A DNA stretch of 64,000 nucleotides from Gnomoniopsis sp. IMI 355080 (lineage: Eukaryota; Ascomycota; Sordariomycetes; Diaporthales; Gnomoniaceae). Of this stretch, positions 32,315-42,882 are shown one piece after another (the stretch's first letter is position 1; each line of letters begins with the position of its first letter). The position numbers and the translations under genes were made by a program. Below the pieces are notes generated by a model. That model was given only the letters and a program-made list of their open reading frames with translations, did no database searches and was not told the origin of the DNA. The stretch covers positions 186,001 to 250,000 of the forward strand of contig JAPEVC010000006.1 of the NCBI GenBank assembly GCA_027946555.1, in the 5' to 3' direction.

Positions 32315-33627
32315 ATGGTCGTCTTCAAACCAGCGCCGTTCAAGGTCAGTCAATTGTGATGAAGGAGGTCATTGACATCGCAGCTGACCCGGCGTAATAG
32401 GTCGATATATGCAAGGAGGATCTGGAGACTCTGCGGAAGAAGCTGCAGCTTACCCGTCTCCCTACAGAAATTTCTGAAAGCGAATGGGGCGAAAAGAATG
32501 GTGTTACAGTGGCTTTCATGAGGGAGATGGTAGACCACTGGCTTCATGAATATGACTGGGACCGGGAGCAGGCAAAAATCAACGACCTGCCACAATTTAC
32601 AGTCGAGATCGAGCTGGACGATTTTGGGATATTTGACATTCATTTCGTCCACGTGCGAACGGACCAGCCAGATGCCATTCCGTTACTGTTCCTCCACGGA
32701 TGGCCTGGCAATTTCACCGAAGCTTTCAAAGTGATCGGACACCTTGAATCAGCTGGGTACCACATTGTGGTTCCTTCCTTGCCTGGATATGGCTTCTCGT
32801 CCTACACCCACAAGCCCGGCTTCAAGAATTGGCATCATGCTGAAATCATGCATCAGCTGATGATTGGGCTCAGGTACGACAAATACGTGGTTGCGGGTGG
32901 CGATTGGGGGGCTATGATCACGGGCTCAATGGCTTTGAAGTATCCAGAGAGTGTCCAGGCCATCTACCTCACAAATGTAAGTTACTCCGGTTCTACGATG
33001 CCATGGCTGCACCGCACAATCTTATTAGGACAGTCCCCTTTGGTTTGGAGTCCTTATGGGATGAGTGCTAATATCCACCAGGTCTTCGTGCAACCACCCG
33101 AGGACAAGGATCAGCTCAAATATAGCGACTTCGAGCTGAACTCACTTGCTATAATGCAGCGATTTAGCGAGTCAGAAAGCGCGTACGGGCAAGTTCAAAG
33201 CACGAAGCCTCGAACTCTTGGATTAGCCTTGCACGACTCCCCCGTCGGCATGCTCGCGTGGATGGCCGACAAGCTCCTCCTCTGGGCAGACGCGTACCCA
33301 TGGACAAAGGACGAAATCATCACATGGACGCTCTTGCACTACTTGCCGGGGCCGGCTACGGCTTTTGCGATGTACCGCGAAAACCTGTCGGTGTTTGCGT
33401 CTGGTCAGACTGCGCCGGGAGTCAAAGAACGCTATGTTAGTACTCCGACGGGGGTGAGCGCGTTCGCGAACGAGGTGTTCATGGTACCGCGGAGTTGGGC
33501 GGAGAGAGACTTCAATATCGTTTCTTGGAATGAGCAGTCAAGGGGTGGACATTTTCCAGCACATGAGCGACCTGAGGAGCTTTGTGCAGATATGATACCT
33601 TTCCTAAAGGCCCATTGGAAGGCCTGA
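32315..33627 (+). CDS. epoxide hydrolase (EHN plus alpha/beta hydrolase)
   Basis: Exon 1 is 30 nt (32,315-32,344), exon 2 is 32,401-33,627, with a 56-nt phase-0 intron; 418 residues. An N-terminal EHN domain (LETLRKKLQLTRLP, then MVDHWLHEYDWDREQAKIN) is followed by the hydrolase fold: oxyanion-hole motif HGWP at about 109-112, the aspartate nucleophile about 178 in AGGDWGAM, and the catalytic histidine about 394 in SRGGHFPAHERPEE. All key residues are present. The family opens epoxides to diols and often handles xenobiotic or secondary-metabolite epoxides in cytosol or microsomes. No signal peptide. It has no biosynthetic neighbours here. Confidence 0.9.
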
Positions 33628-33790
33628 GGCTTCCTTTGGTCTCACCAAGAAGGAATATGGACCGACGATATCTTTTGCAAAATGTGGAAACGTTGACCCC
33701 ATGAAGTCTGCGGGGAGGTTTCTCGCTATGCCTCTTCACTCTTGCGATTTTCAGCAAATATGGCATCATCGAAGCCGTTGCGCGATTGTG

Positions 33791-33826
33791 AAAAAAAAAG
33801 AAGAAAAAAAAAGAAGAAAAAAAAAG
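33791..33826. repeat. A/G microsatellite
   Basis: A-runs of about 9 separated by GAAG, 36 nt in all. Confidence 0.8.
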
Positions 33827-34908
33827 TCGGGCACGCGTCAATGATTTGGAGTAGTGATTGGGCGGTGGTCCACAGGATTGTTTGCTCAAAGGTCACACAT
33901 CGTCGGCTATACACGGCCACAATTAGACGGACCTTGGGGCCCCTGTAGTAGTAGATCGTACACAAAGACCGCGGGCGAAACTGCATCCTCCCATCAAGAA
34001 GACAAGTTCTCAAGAGCTTGAGGCCGCCATTGACGGAATCAGGGTCCCGTGAAGAGGGGTAGCTTCAAAGGCGGAACCAAGAAACCGGGTTAGAATAAAG
34101 TACTAGAGCTGAGCTACACCCAAGGTATACTGGTGCAACACGAGGAGCCTGGAAGTTGGCACAACTTGACGCTTGTTGGCGCAGGGGTCGAAATTCAGCC
34201 TTCATCCTATTCCATTGGCAAGGACAGCAATTCGACTCTTGACGAAACGGTCAGGCTGTCGGCTGTCCACTCTCACACATGCAGGAAAACCTGCCGTCCT
34301 CATCTCGATGAAGCTGATTTTGCTTTTCAAATGACGAAAGATTTGATGCTGTTTCGTTGTGCTGCGGTGCGACCAACGACACCGTCAAAGATCCTGGACG
34401 GCCGACCAATGGCAGCGTTCTGCCCTAGACAGCTCCTCGGACCTTTTCCTGCATCATTTTCGCCCCCCCAAGTATCAATTTGGGCAACAGCTACAGTTCC
34501 GTCACCTCAATCCGCCCAAAACTGGTTTCGGTCGACTTGTCAGTTACCGCTTCTACGCGAGAAATGATGACATGTTGTGACGCTACCGCTAAAGCAGGAT
34601 CTGGCTTGGCTGGGGGTTTGTCCCAGGCACATACTGGAAAAGGCCACAAGCAGGATCACGCGTCCCTGTCGCGCCCCCCGTGGGGTACGGGTAAATGAGG
34701 TCTAGATCACCGGCGATGGTATAGATCCTTGAAACAAGCTCTTAGAGTGCTTTCCTGCTCGAGCTAAGGTCGGTCGCACATAAGCCCTGGCTACGTTGAC
34801 GAGACGGGTGAAAGGCGTTGGAGGGGGGCTGCCTCCAGTGACGTAGGTTTCGACTGGCTATACCTCCTCACCCTCCCTATAGGTGAGATGTCGTCGTGGG
34901 TGTGCGAG

Positions 34909-34915
34909 TATATAT
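34909..34915 (+). promoter_or_regulatory. TATA box of the Gly/Ser-repeat gene
   Basis: TATATAT 121 nt before the ATG at 35,036, followed by an A/C-rich leader, the arrangement of strongly expressed or inducible fungal genes. Confidence 0.45.
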
Positions 34916-35035
34916 TGGAGGCTTTGCCTTGACAGTGAAATGGTTGTGGACCTTGGACAAGCACCAATACTAGACACTAGAAACCGAAACATTTTTTACA
35001 CACAACACAAAACATCTTCATACTCATCCATCACT

Positions 35036-35998
35036 ATGTCTTACGGCGGCAACAACGATGTAAGTTCAAACAGCCCACCTCCAAAAGACTGCCTTTTCCA
35101 CGCCGAAGGATTCAAAGAATATGATTCCGAGGTAATCCTCCACAACTTTAAGCTAATGCCATTATAGTCCGACTCCTACGGTGACAACACCGGGTCCCGT
35201 GGCAACAACTTTGGTGGGGACTCCTTGTCTGGCTCTGGCCGTGGGAACGAGAGCGGCTTTGGCGGCCAGGACAACCTCGGAGAGACCGGCCGGAACACCG
35301 GGTCGGACAACTTTGGCTCTTCCGGAGGCGACACCTTCGGCAGCACTGGACGTACCGGCCAGGATGAGTTTGGAAGCTCAGGTCGCACCGGCGGCTTGGG
35401 CTCCGATAACTTCGGGAGCAGCGGCACCACAGGAGGAGACAAGTTTGGCTCGTCTGGCGGTGATAACTACGGTACTTCTGGCAGCACTGGACGTACCGGC
35501 CAGGACGAGTTTGGAAGCTCTGGACGTACCGGCCAGGACGAGTTAGGAAGCTCAGGCCGTACTGGTGGGCTAGGCTCCGACAACTTTGGGAGCAGCGGTG
35601 CTACCGGAGGAGATACCTTTGGCTCCTCGGGCAATGACAGCTACGGTACCTCTGGAAACACTGGACGTACCGGCCAGGACGAGTTTGGAAGCTCTGGACG
35701 TACCGGCCAGGACGAGTTAGGAAGCTCAGGTCGCACTGGCGGCCTGGGCTCAGGCTCTGACAACTACGGCAGTACTGGTACTTCAGGCACGACTGGCGGC
35801 GTTGGCTCTGGTTCTTACGAGAGTGGCAACCAGACCTCATCGTACGGCGCTGGGAACACGGAGTCTTCAAGCGGTCAGCAGTCTGGCGGCGATAGCACGC
35901 TCGGAAAGATCATGGAGAAGGCTGGTGGCATGCTCAAGAATGAGAAGCTGCAGCAGAAGGGGATGGAGAAGAGGGAAGGTGCTGGAAACGACTATTGA
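35036..35998 (+). CDS. Gly/Ser-rich tandem-repeat protein
   Basis: Exon 1 (35,036-35,059, eight codons) and exon 2 (35,168-35,998) give 284 residues. Most of the protein is built of units such as GRTGQDEFGSSGRTGGLGSD and NFGSS, with almost no hydrophobic residues. Only the last 35 residues look ordered and helical (STLGKIMEKAGGMLKNEKLQ). Repeats are listed separately. There is no signal peptide or membrane segment. Small hydrophilic proteins with such a tail occur in filamentous fungi and are often stress- or starvation-induced, but I do not recognise a named homologue and give no function. A second, internal micro-exon within the 108-nt intron cannot be excluded. Confidence 0.75.
35345..35832 (+). 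repeat. 174-nt coding tandem repeat
   Basis: Copies begin near 35,345, 35,486 and 35,660. The last two are 174 nt apart (58 codons) and nearly identical in DNA. The first two are 141 nt apart because the first lacks one 33-nt GRTGQDELGSS subunit. The length changes are multiples of three. Confidence 0.8.
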
Positions 35999-36529
35999 GT
36001 ACCTTGACTACTGTGCTGTACGAATTTTCCACAATTGACCTAGTATAATGTACCCTTTACGTCAAATAATGAACATTGCCATCGAAATCCGATGTTGTTA
36101 TCGCATTCAGTTTCTGATCGTCCAACTTTCCGGGATCTATCACGTATTCGTGTGTTAGCAAGAGGTTCATGAAGCCACAGCAATCGTTTGCTGAGGAGGA
36201 GAATAATGCCCTGACCATGACGGGTAGGATGACTGTAAGCACTGAAAATTGAGTCTACATCAATAGGGTATAAACACTGAAATGGTCTCACGTGTCAGCT
36301 GACAAGGCTGTGCTGAACCGTCGACTGGGCGGTGCAGCGCCTGTGTCGATGGCTGCCTGTAAACCGCGTCTGATATTAAATACGAAGCCTCTGACACCTT
36401 CAAGCAGTGCCTACTAGCAGCTGGTTTACTTTCTACAATATATCTATCCAGTCTGTCGCGTCCAATCTCTATTTACCGATCGCAAAATAGACGCCACCTT
36501 AGCGCCTCATTTGTTCATGTTTATACACC
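35999..36529. other. intergenic, no gene seen
   Basis: 530 nt spacer between two same-strand genes; no coding or RNA signal found. Confidence 0.5.
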
Positions 36530-38041
36530 ATGCCAAGCGCAGCATACAAGGCCGGCCCTGAGCTAAGAATAGAGCTGGACAATGTAGGCGGGCCACAACT
36601 GCCTTGCCAGCCAGGCGATGTAATGAGAGGCCGTATCATTCGCTCCGTGCCTGGTGTCAGCCCTCGTACTACAATCTCCATCCGCTTACTCGGCCGGGCC
36701 AAGACAAAGATCGTGGTGACGAGACATAATGGGCAAAGCTCAAGCAGATCGGTTTACCGGAACCGCTACAATTTCTTCAATACAACCCAGACTCGCCAAT
36801 TTGTACATGATGGGCCTTTGCACATCACCTCTGGGGGAGGAGGGGAGCCTCTCTCGTGGCCGTTCGCCATCGATGTGCCCCTACACCCCTTGCCTGCGGC
36901 CATCAAAAGTGAAGGGAACAATCCCGATGCCTGCTTCTTGTCGCTACAGCCTGAGGACATCGCCTCGGCACCATTACCAGCATCCTTCTTCGCCTCCGGT
37001 CGCCATATGAACACCAAATTCGAGACCTACGTCGAGTACCACCTCGAGGCTGAACTTTTGGACTCAGGGAGCCATGGAAAGGCCGTCACGGCAGTGTTGC
37101 CCATCCAGATACGTGCCCGTCCGTCCATGACATATCCTCTGTCCAACTTTGACATGCAACGACGCGTGTTACAGGGGCAAATCAGCACATATCATCTTGT
37201 TCCTGGCATGGAGAACGCGGAGCTCAGTTTGAAGCAAAAAACGAAACAATTCATGGGATCCAGTAAAGTGCCAACGTTTGGCTTCAAGATCCAGGTTGAG
37301 TGGCCAGCTATCATCCAGCTGGAAAACCCAACGCCGATCCCTTTCACGATGCGGATTGTGCCAGATAGAGGCCGGACGAGTGAAGTCCTTCACGACGTGG
37401 CCCAGACGGTGGTTCTCAACTCGCTCGAACTCGTGCTCAAAGCGCACACGTCAACGCTTGCGCCGACCCACTGGAGCACGAAGCATGCGCAGGACACTTT
37501 GAAGCATCACATATCTTTGCCGGTGGTGGCATTAGGGAAGGCGACCAATCCACCCATTGACAACGATCCTTCGACTCGTGAAGGGGGTGAGTCATCGACG
37601 GCGGCGCAGCGGAAACCCTTTGGGATAGTCCTCCCCAGTCGATGGGAAACCGGTAAAGAAACAGCCCTAGATATCGGCACTGCTATGAACTTGCGGCTGT
37701 TTTCAACACACGCCACGGCTATGGGCCAACTTATCGGGAGGACGTCACAGGGGGGTTCGATCTATCCTACTTTTACTACATACTGTATACGGCACTCCGC
37801 TACGTTGAAGTGGAAAGCCGTGATGGAAATCGCCGGCCAAACTGAAAAGTTCGAGGCTGAACAAGCCCTTACGATAGTGGCACCGAGCGAAGCGAATGCT
37901 CCTCCAACTTCGGCTACTCAACCGACGGAGGAATCTGAGCATCTGCCCTCGTATGGTGAAACTGCATCAGGTGCTCCATCAGGCAGCTCTGGAGTGGCAG
38001 GCACGACAGTGGTGGAAGAGTTGCCGGTGTACTCTAAATGA
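36530..38041 (+). CDS. arrestin-like protein with LPxY motifs
   Basis: Intronless, 503 residues. The N-terminal half reads as an arrestin beta-sandwich: LRIELDNVGGPQLPCQPGDV, MRGRIIRSV, TISIRLLGRAKTK, then SWPFAIDVPLHPLP and YVEYHLEAELL. The C-terminal half continues the fold (FGFKIQVEWPAIIQLENPTP) and ends in a Ser/Thr-rich tail with LPSY at 472-475 and LPVY at 498-501. Such (P/L)PxY motifs recruit the WW domains of Nedd4/Rsp5 ubiquitin ligases, and fungal arrestin-related adaptors direct ubiquitination and endocytosis of plasma-membrane transporters. The transporter target is unknown. The arrestin assignment is by pattern and is good but not certain. Confidence 0.75.
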   Translation: MPSAAYKAGPELRIELDNVGGPQLPCQPGDVMRGRIIRSVPGVSPRTTISIRLLGRAKTKIVVTRHNGQSSSRSVYRNRYNFFNTTQTRQFVHDGPLHITSGGGGEPLSWPFAIDVPLHPLPAAIKSEGNNPDACFLSLQPEDIASAPLPASFFASGRHMNTKFETYVEYHLEAELLDSGSHGKAVTAVLPIQIRARPSMTYPLSNFDMQRRVLQGQISTYHLVPGMENAELSLKQKTKQFMGSSKVPTFGFKIQVEWPAIIQLENPTPIPFTMRIVPDRGRTSEVLHDVAQTVVLNSLELVLKAHTSTLAPTHWSTKHAQDTLKHHISLPVVALGKATNPPIDNDPSTREGGESSTAAQRKPFGIVLPSRWETGKETALDIGTAMNLRLFSTHATAMGQLIGRTSQGGSIYPTFTTYCIRHSATLKWKAVMEIAGQTEKFEAEQALTIVAPSEANAPPTSATQPTEESEHLPSYGETASGAPSGSSGVAGTTVVEELPVYSK

Positions 38042-38334
38042 TCCTTTCGACGGATCCAGGTCCTGTCGAGCATTCAGGGTTGGCTTGGTGGCTGAACCTT
38101 TGGAGTCCGCAGTGAATAATGGTGGGATGTTTCGATACCAGAAAGGGGCAAGAGACAGTGAAGTATTCCCTTTGCCAAAGCACGCCCGATTTAATGAACA
38201 CCCAAATGAAAAACAAGCCTTGCATTTGACGTGGCTATGAGCCTGTGAACCGTCCTTTTAACTTTTATCTGTCCAAATGGTCTCCCGGTGACTGGCCAAT
38301 CCCCACCGCAGCCTCTGCGAAAAGGCACTGTCGC

Positions 38335-40707
38335 TCATGCCCAAGCCTCTAGTCCCTTCAGCACACAACCTTCCACATCCCGCTTGACCAACCGCCCAAT
38401 TTTATATACTTTCTCGCCCTCCTGCTCCAGCACTTGCACCGCCCTGTCTACATCGCCCGCCGCAACAACAGCGACCATACCGACGCCATTGTTGAACGTC
38501 CTCGCCATCTCCTTGGGTTCGACACCGCCCGCCTTGCGAAGCCACTGGAATACCTTCGGTACCTCCCAGGTGCCCACTTCGATCTCCGCTGCCAACGTTT
38601 TTGGCAGCGTACGCGGCACATTTTCCGTCAGCCCGCCGCCAGTGATATGCGATAGGCCCTTGATGAGATTCAATGTCAGCGCCTTGAGCAGCGGCTTGAC
38701 GTAAATGCGCGTAGGCGTGAGGAGGGCCTCGCCCACGGACGAAGCAGTGCTGTCCCAGGGGCATGGGTCCGTGTACTTTAGGCCGGCGTGGTCGACAATA
38801 CGGCGGACGAGCGAGAAGCCGTTCGAGTGGACGCCATTGGAGGCGAGGCCCAGCAGAACGTCGCCTTCGACCATGTTGTCAATGCGAGGGAGTCTCGCCT
38901 CCTTGCGCATGACGCCAATGGCAGCGCCCGCAGCGTCGTAGTCCTCACCGTGGTAGATGCCCGGCATCTCGGCCGTTTCACCACCGACGAGCGCGCAAGC
39001 TGACTGCTTGCAACCCTCTGCAACGCCAGTCACGAAGGCGGCTGTGTCGGCGGGATGCAGCTTGCTGCATGAGTAGTAGTCCAAGAACATGACGGGCTCG
39101 GCACCCTGGACAATCAGGTCATTCACGTTCATGGCAACTAAATCGATGCCTACGGTGTCGTGCTTCTTCATTGTCTGTGCAATGATCAGCTTCGTGCCGA
39201 CGCCGTCGATCGCGCCAACCAGGATTGGTGCGCTGGGGTAACCCGCGGCCTCGAGGTCGACCTCGCCACCAAAGCCACCAATTTCAGCATCGGCACCAGG
39301 GCGGGCAGTGGAACGCACAGCCTTCTTGATCATCTCGACCAGCTCGTTGCCTGCGTCGATGCTGACGCCGGCCTGAGCGTAGGTGAGACCTGCGCTGGGT
39401 AGTGCCTCAGCTTTGCGGAAGGCGCGGTGAGCGATGTCTTTGCGGTAAAACATCTTGTCGAATTGGATCAATTTGATGCCCTCCTCGTAAGCCTTCTTCA
39501 CTGCCTCTTCCAAGCTAGAGCCGACAGCATTGGCAGCAATCACTCGACCGCCCGATGTCTGGAGTTGACTCCCCACCAGCTGCGTACCCGCATGGAAGAT
39601 GGTAATACCACTACCAGCTGCAGGCGTGGCGACCGTCATTGGCGTGCCCTTGGCATAACTGCCTGGGTATCCACCCGCCGCGACAACCACAGTCGCGCTG
39701 AACTTTGGTTGTATCTTGAGGGCCACAGAGCTCAGGTAACCCTTGGCGCAAGCCAGCATGACCTCAGCCAGATCAGTATCCTCAGACAACAAAGGCAAGA
39801 CCGTCTGCGTCTCAGGGTCGCCAAAGCGCACGTTGTACTCCAGCACTTTTGGTCCCTTGGGTCCAATCATCAGACCCGTGAAGAGGACACCCTTGAAGGG
39901 GAAGCGGTCATTCCTCATGCCAGCAATAGTCGGCTCCAGAATGTCTCTCTCAATCTGCGCCACCAGCTCAGGCGTAGCAATATTTGTCGGCGCATAGCAG
40001 CCCATACCACCGGTATTGGGGCCTAGATCCCCATCAAAGATGCGCTTGTGGTCCTGCGCCGGCGGTAGGCTCTTAATGGTGTAGCCGTCGCAGAAGGAGA
40101 GTATGCTCAGCTCGTCACCGGTCAAGAACTCCTCAATGACAACCTCGTCGCCCGCATCACCGAATGCTTTATCTTGCATGATCTCTTTGAGGGCCTGATG
40201 CGCCTCCTCCTTGGTCTGAGGAATGATAACGCCCTTGCCGGCCGCCAAACCCGTCGCCTTTATTACCACGTCGTGGTCCACGCTGTCGATGTATTTCTTG
40301 GCAGCCTCAAAGTCGGAGAAGTTCTCGTATGCAGCGGTCGGGATGTTGTGCTTCTTCATGAAATCTTTTGAGAAGGTCTTGCTGCCCTCCATACGCGCGG
40401 CGGCCATGGAAGGCCCGAAAACGGGAATGCCAGCATTGGCGAAGAAGGCCTCCACGCCATCAACGAGGGGCTGCTCGGGGCCGGGGACGACGAGATTAAC
40501 ATTCTGAGCCTGGGCGAGCGCGACGAGACCGGGAAAGTCACCGGCAGAGACGGTGGTATTGTTGGAGGTCTTGGGGCATGTCGCAGTGCCGCCATTGCCT
40601 GGGACGGCGATAATGGAGTCGACGAGAGGCGACTGCGAAAGCTTCCAGGCGAGGGCGTGCTCGCGACCGCCGTTGCCTATGAGAAGGATGCGCAGTTGGG
40701 AGGCCAT
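38335..40707 (-). CDS. ADE5,7: bifunctional GAR synthetase / AIR synthetase
   Basis: Intronless, 790 residues from the ATG at [20 protein letters not shown]; an in-frame ATG 84 nt upstream is unlikely because the added residues are not family-like. Residues about 1-430 are phosphoribosylamine-glycine ligase (ATP-grasp): [36 protein letters not shown] and [11 protein letters not shown]. Residues about 440-790 are phosphoribosylformylglycinamidine cyclo-ligase: [37 protein letters not shown] and [13 protein letters not shown]. It performs steps 2 and 5 of purine synthesis in the cytosol. Divergent from Rmp1, with 350 nt between starts. Confidence 0.97.
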   Translation of the reverse strand: MASQLRILLIGNGGREHALAWKLSQSPLVDSIIAVPGNGGTATCPKTSNNTTVSAGDFPGLVALAQAQNVNLVVPGPEQPLVDGVEAFFANAGIPVFGPSMAAARMEGSKTFSKDFMKKHNIPTAAYENFSDFEAAKKYIDSVDHDVVIKATGLAAGKGVIIPQTKEEAHQALKEIMQDKAFGDAGDEVVIEEFLTGDELSILSFCDGYTIKSLPPAQDHKRIFDGDLGPNTGGMGCYAPTNIATPELVAQIERDILEPTIAGMRNDRFPFKGVLFTGLMIGPKGPKVLEYNVRFGDPETQTVLPLLSEDTDLAEVMLACAKGYLSSVALKIQPKFSATVVVAAGGYPGSYAKGTPMTVATPAAGSGITIFHAGTQLVGSQLQTSGGRVIAANAVGSSLEEAVKKAYEEGIKLIQFDKMFYRKDIAHRAFRKAEALPSAGLTYAQAGVSIDAGNELVEMIKKAVRSTARPGADAEIGGFGGEVDLEAAGYPSAPILVGAIDGVGTKLIIAQTMKKHDTVGIDLVAMNVNDLIVQGAEPVMFLDYYSCSKLHPADTAAFVTGVAEGCKQSACALVGGETAEMPGIYHGEDYDAAGAAIGVMRKEARLPRIDNMVEGDVLLGLASNGVHSNGFSLVRRIVDHAGLKYTDPCPWDSTASSVGEALLTPTRIYVKPLLKALTLNLIKGLSHITGGGLTENVPRTLPKTLAAEIEVGTWEVPKVFQWLRKAGGVEPKEMARTFNNGVGMVAVVAAGDVDRAVQVLEQEGEKVYKIGRLVKRDVEGCVLKGLEAWA

Positions 40708-41057
40708 CTTGGTGATGGGGACAAGAAGTGAATTGCCTGAAAAAGAAAAAGGCAAGGTCAATCGGGAGCTTGGTGGGAAAAGGCAGCCCAACTGACTGGT
40801 TTCAACATCTTCTCTTTTTTTTTTCTTTCCTGCGATGAATCAGGAACCGGCTGCGGTCAACAACACAAAAATTTAATGCAGCGCGACCCCGCCCCCGCAC
40901 TATGAAGGATCCCTGTTCCGCCGCGTTTACAAGGGACATGCCCACTATTGGAGCCCCTGTCAATTCGCTCCGAACCATTCTGACTTCGATTTCGAGTAAC
41001 TAGTTCATCCTGTGTTCGTACTGCCTACCTGGGGTACACTTGTAGACATATCCGACA

Positions 41058-42101
41058 ATGTCGTGCATTGGTCTAGCCATGACAAACTCAGAAGACAATA
41101 TGGCAACTCTCATCAAAGACAAGTCTACATCATCCACCCCTCCTCTCGCCCAGCTTCACTCCAGTCTCACCTCCCTCGAAACCGCCACACACATCCTCGC
41201 CGGTCTCACCCATCGCAACAAAAACCAGCACCGTGGCACGAAATGGTGGCCCGCCTTCAGCATGCTCCGGAGATCTCTACAGAAGCTCATCCTCGATCTC
41301 ACAGCCGCTGTCCAGCGAGCCGAAGCGGTAGGCATCACCAGGGCCAAGCAGCGGAAAACTCCTACTTTAGTCAAGAATGCAAAGCAGCCAGAGCTGGACC
41401 GGGTGGTGGAGAGGGCTGTGTGGATAGTGGCCGTGCTGGGACCCAGGGCGTATGAGGCCTTTTCACAGCTCACTGCTGATCGCCAATTTGCTCAGCTGGG
41501 TTTGGTGCTCATCGGGGTGCTGGCGCAGGTCGAGGCGGCGATGGCTCCTTTCGTGCCCGTTGAGCCACCAAAGCCCGGACCGGAAGAAACATCAGGCTCG
41601 GTAGGAGCTGTGGAAGGAGCTGTTGCCTTGAAAGCTGTCATCGATAGTGGCGACCTAGACTTGGGCGTTGTGGTATCGCGAGACGAGCTGGACGATGGAA
41701 GTAGGGTGCAGCCGTCCGCTGAGCAGATTCTTTCACCTATACCGAAAATGCTTTCCACTAAGGAACAACACGACTCGGACAGGATGAAAAGCAAGAAACG
41801 CAAGAAGCCAAAAATTGAGAGCAGCGAAACGACTGGTACACCAGAAGTATTCTCCGTGGCATCAACAGCAGCAGAGAAGCGCCAAAAGCTACAACCTGGG
41901 GAGTGTAAACCAGGGACTGTCGAGCCAGCAACAACCAAGAATTTCGACGAGTCGAAGGAGTCAAGGAAGAGCAAGAAGCCGAAGCTTGATGACACATTAT
42001 CGAGAACGAGAGATGACAAGTTGAAAGCTACGAAAAAGTCAACGAAGAAAAAGAAGAAAGGCGGCGACGAATTCGACGACCTCTTCAGCTCGTTGCTGTA
42101 A
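41058..42101 (+). CDS. RMP1: RNase MRP subunit Rmp1
   Basis: Intronless, 347 residues. The N-terminal 150 residues are the helical RNA-binding domain of RNase MRP protein 1: LETATHILAGLTHRNKNQHR followed by KWWPAFSMLRRSLQKLILDL and later ERAVWIVAVLGPRAYEAF. The tail is lysine-rich with nuclear-localisation-like runs (KSKKRKKPK) and ends KKKKKGGDEFDDLFSSLL, a typical terminus of this family. The complex cleaves pre-rRNA and some mRNAs in the nucleolus. Three nearby in-frame ATGs (41,058, 41,079 and 41,100) make the exact start uncertain by up to 14 residues. Confidence 0.85.
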   Translation: MSCIGLAMTNSEDNMATLIKDKSTSSTPPLAQLHSSLTSLETATHILAGLTHRNKNQHRGTKWWPAFSMLRRSLQKLILDLTAAVQRAEAVGITRAKQRKTPTLVKNAKQPELDRVVERAVWIVAVLGPRAYEAFSQLTADRQFAQLGLVLIGVLAQVEAAMAPFVPVEPPKPGPEETSGSVGAVEGAVALKAVIDSGDLDLGVVVSRDELDDGSRVQPSAEQILSPIPKMLSTKEQHDSDRMKSKKRKKPKIESSETTGTPEVFSVASTAAEKRQKLQPGECKPGTVEPATTKNFDESKESRKSKKPKLDDTLSRTRDDKLKATKKSTKKKKKGGDEFDDLFSSLL

Positions 42102-42882
42102 GATAGGCAGGATGGTAGATAGAAATGATACCCAAAGGGAAACACTCCCTTCCGCTCTCCGTTGTCCGACAGATCCGCCCCGCTCAACGCCAAATATGAG
42201 GATATAAAGGGAGTACGTATTCTCACCCACCGATTCGGATTTCTCGGCTCCACCTGGACACGTAAAGTAGATCAGCATGCTTAATGCTCACGTCGCCAAG
42301 GCATGTCCGCAATGTTCACAACACGCAAGACCAATGAGAGATTGCAATACACGGATAATCATTACGAAGGGACTGAATACCGACGACCATACCTCCAAGA
42401 GGTATTCTTAGTCCTGTTGAACCAACACTTCCTGCACCGCAACTATGCTTTAACCATTCTTCAAACGACGTCCTCATCTTGTTTTGAGCACCTACAACGT
42501 AGATTTTCCCAAAGAACCATCTTCCAGTCCGACTCAATCAAGACAGAACCTGAGTTTTGCGAGAAACAGGGACAAATACCAATTCTTACAACCCTCCTAT
42601 GCCTGACACTCACGCAGTACCCAGAACTCCAATGGTCTTCCGGTCACTGATAGCTTTGTGTTTTTCTTTTCTTTCACAGAACCGTTCGGATAGACCAAAT
42701 GCTTAGGACTATATGCGGACGCACGGAGCGATCGCAGACTGAGAGAGGTTTGAAGGCCACACGACAGATTAATTGTGCTCGGACTTCATGACCAATCCGG
42801 GCCAGGTTCCTGGGGCTGCCTGAAGCTCAAAGCTGACCGGCCAATGGCTCGTCCAAGCGCCCGACTCCTGAGCCGGCACGTC
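42102..42882. other. convergent spacer, no gene seen
   Basis: 3' region shared by Rmp1 and the Tup1-like gene. A 115-codon frame at 42,303-42,650 has no features and is not called. Confidence 0.5.

Larger units (their letters stand above)
33628..35035. other. intergenic, no gene seen
   Basis: About 1.4 kb. It contains an A/G tract (33,791-33,826). Short frames around 34,130-34,700 show no family features. The last 150 nt read as the promoter and leader of the repeat protein. Confidence 0.5.
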
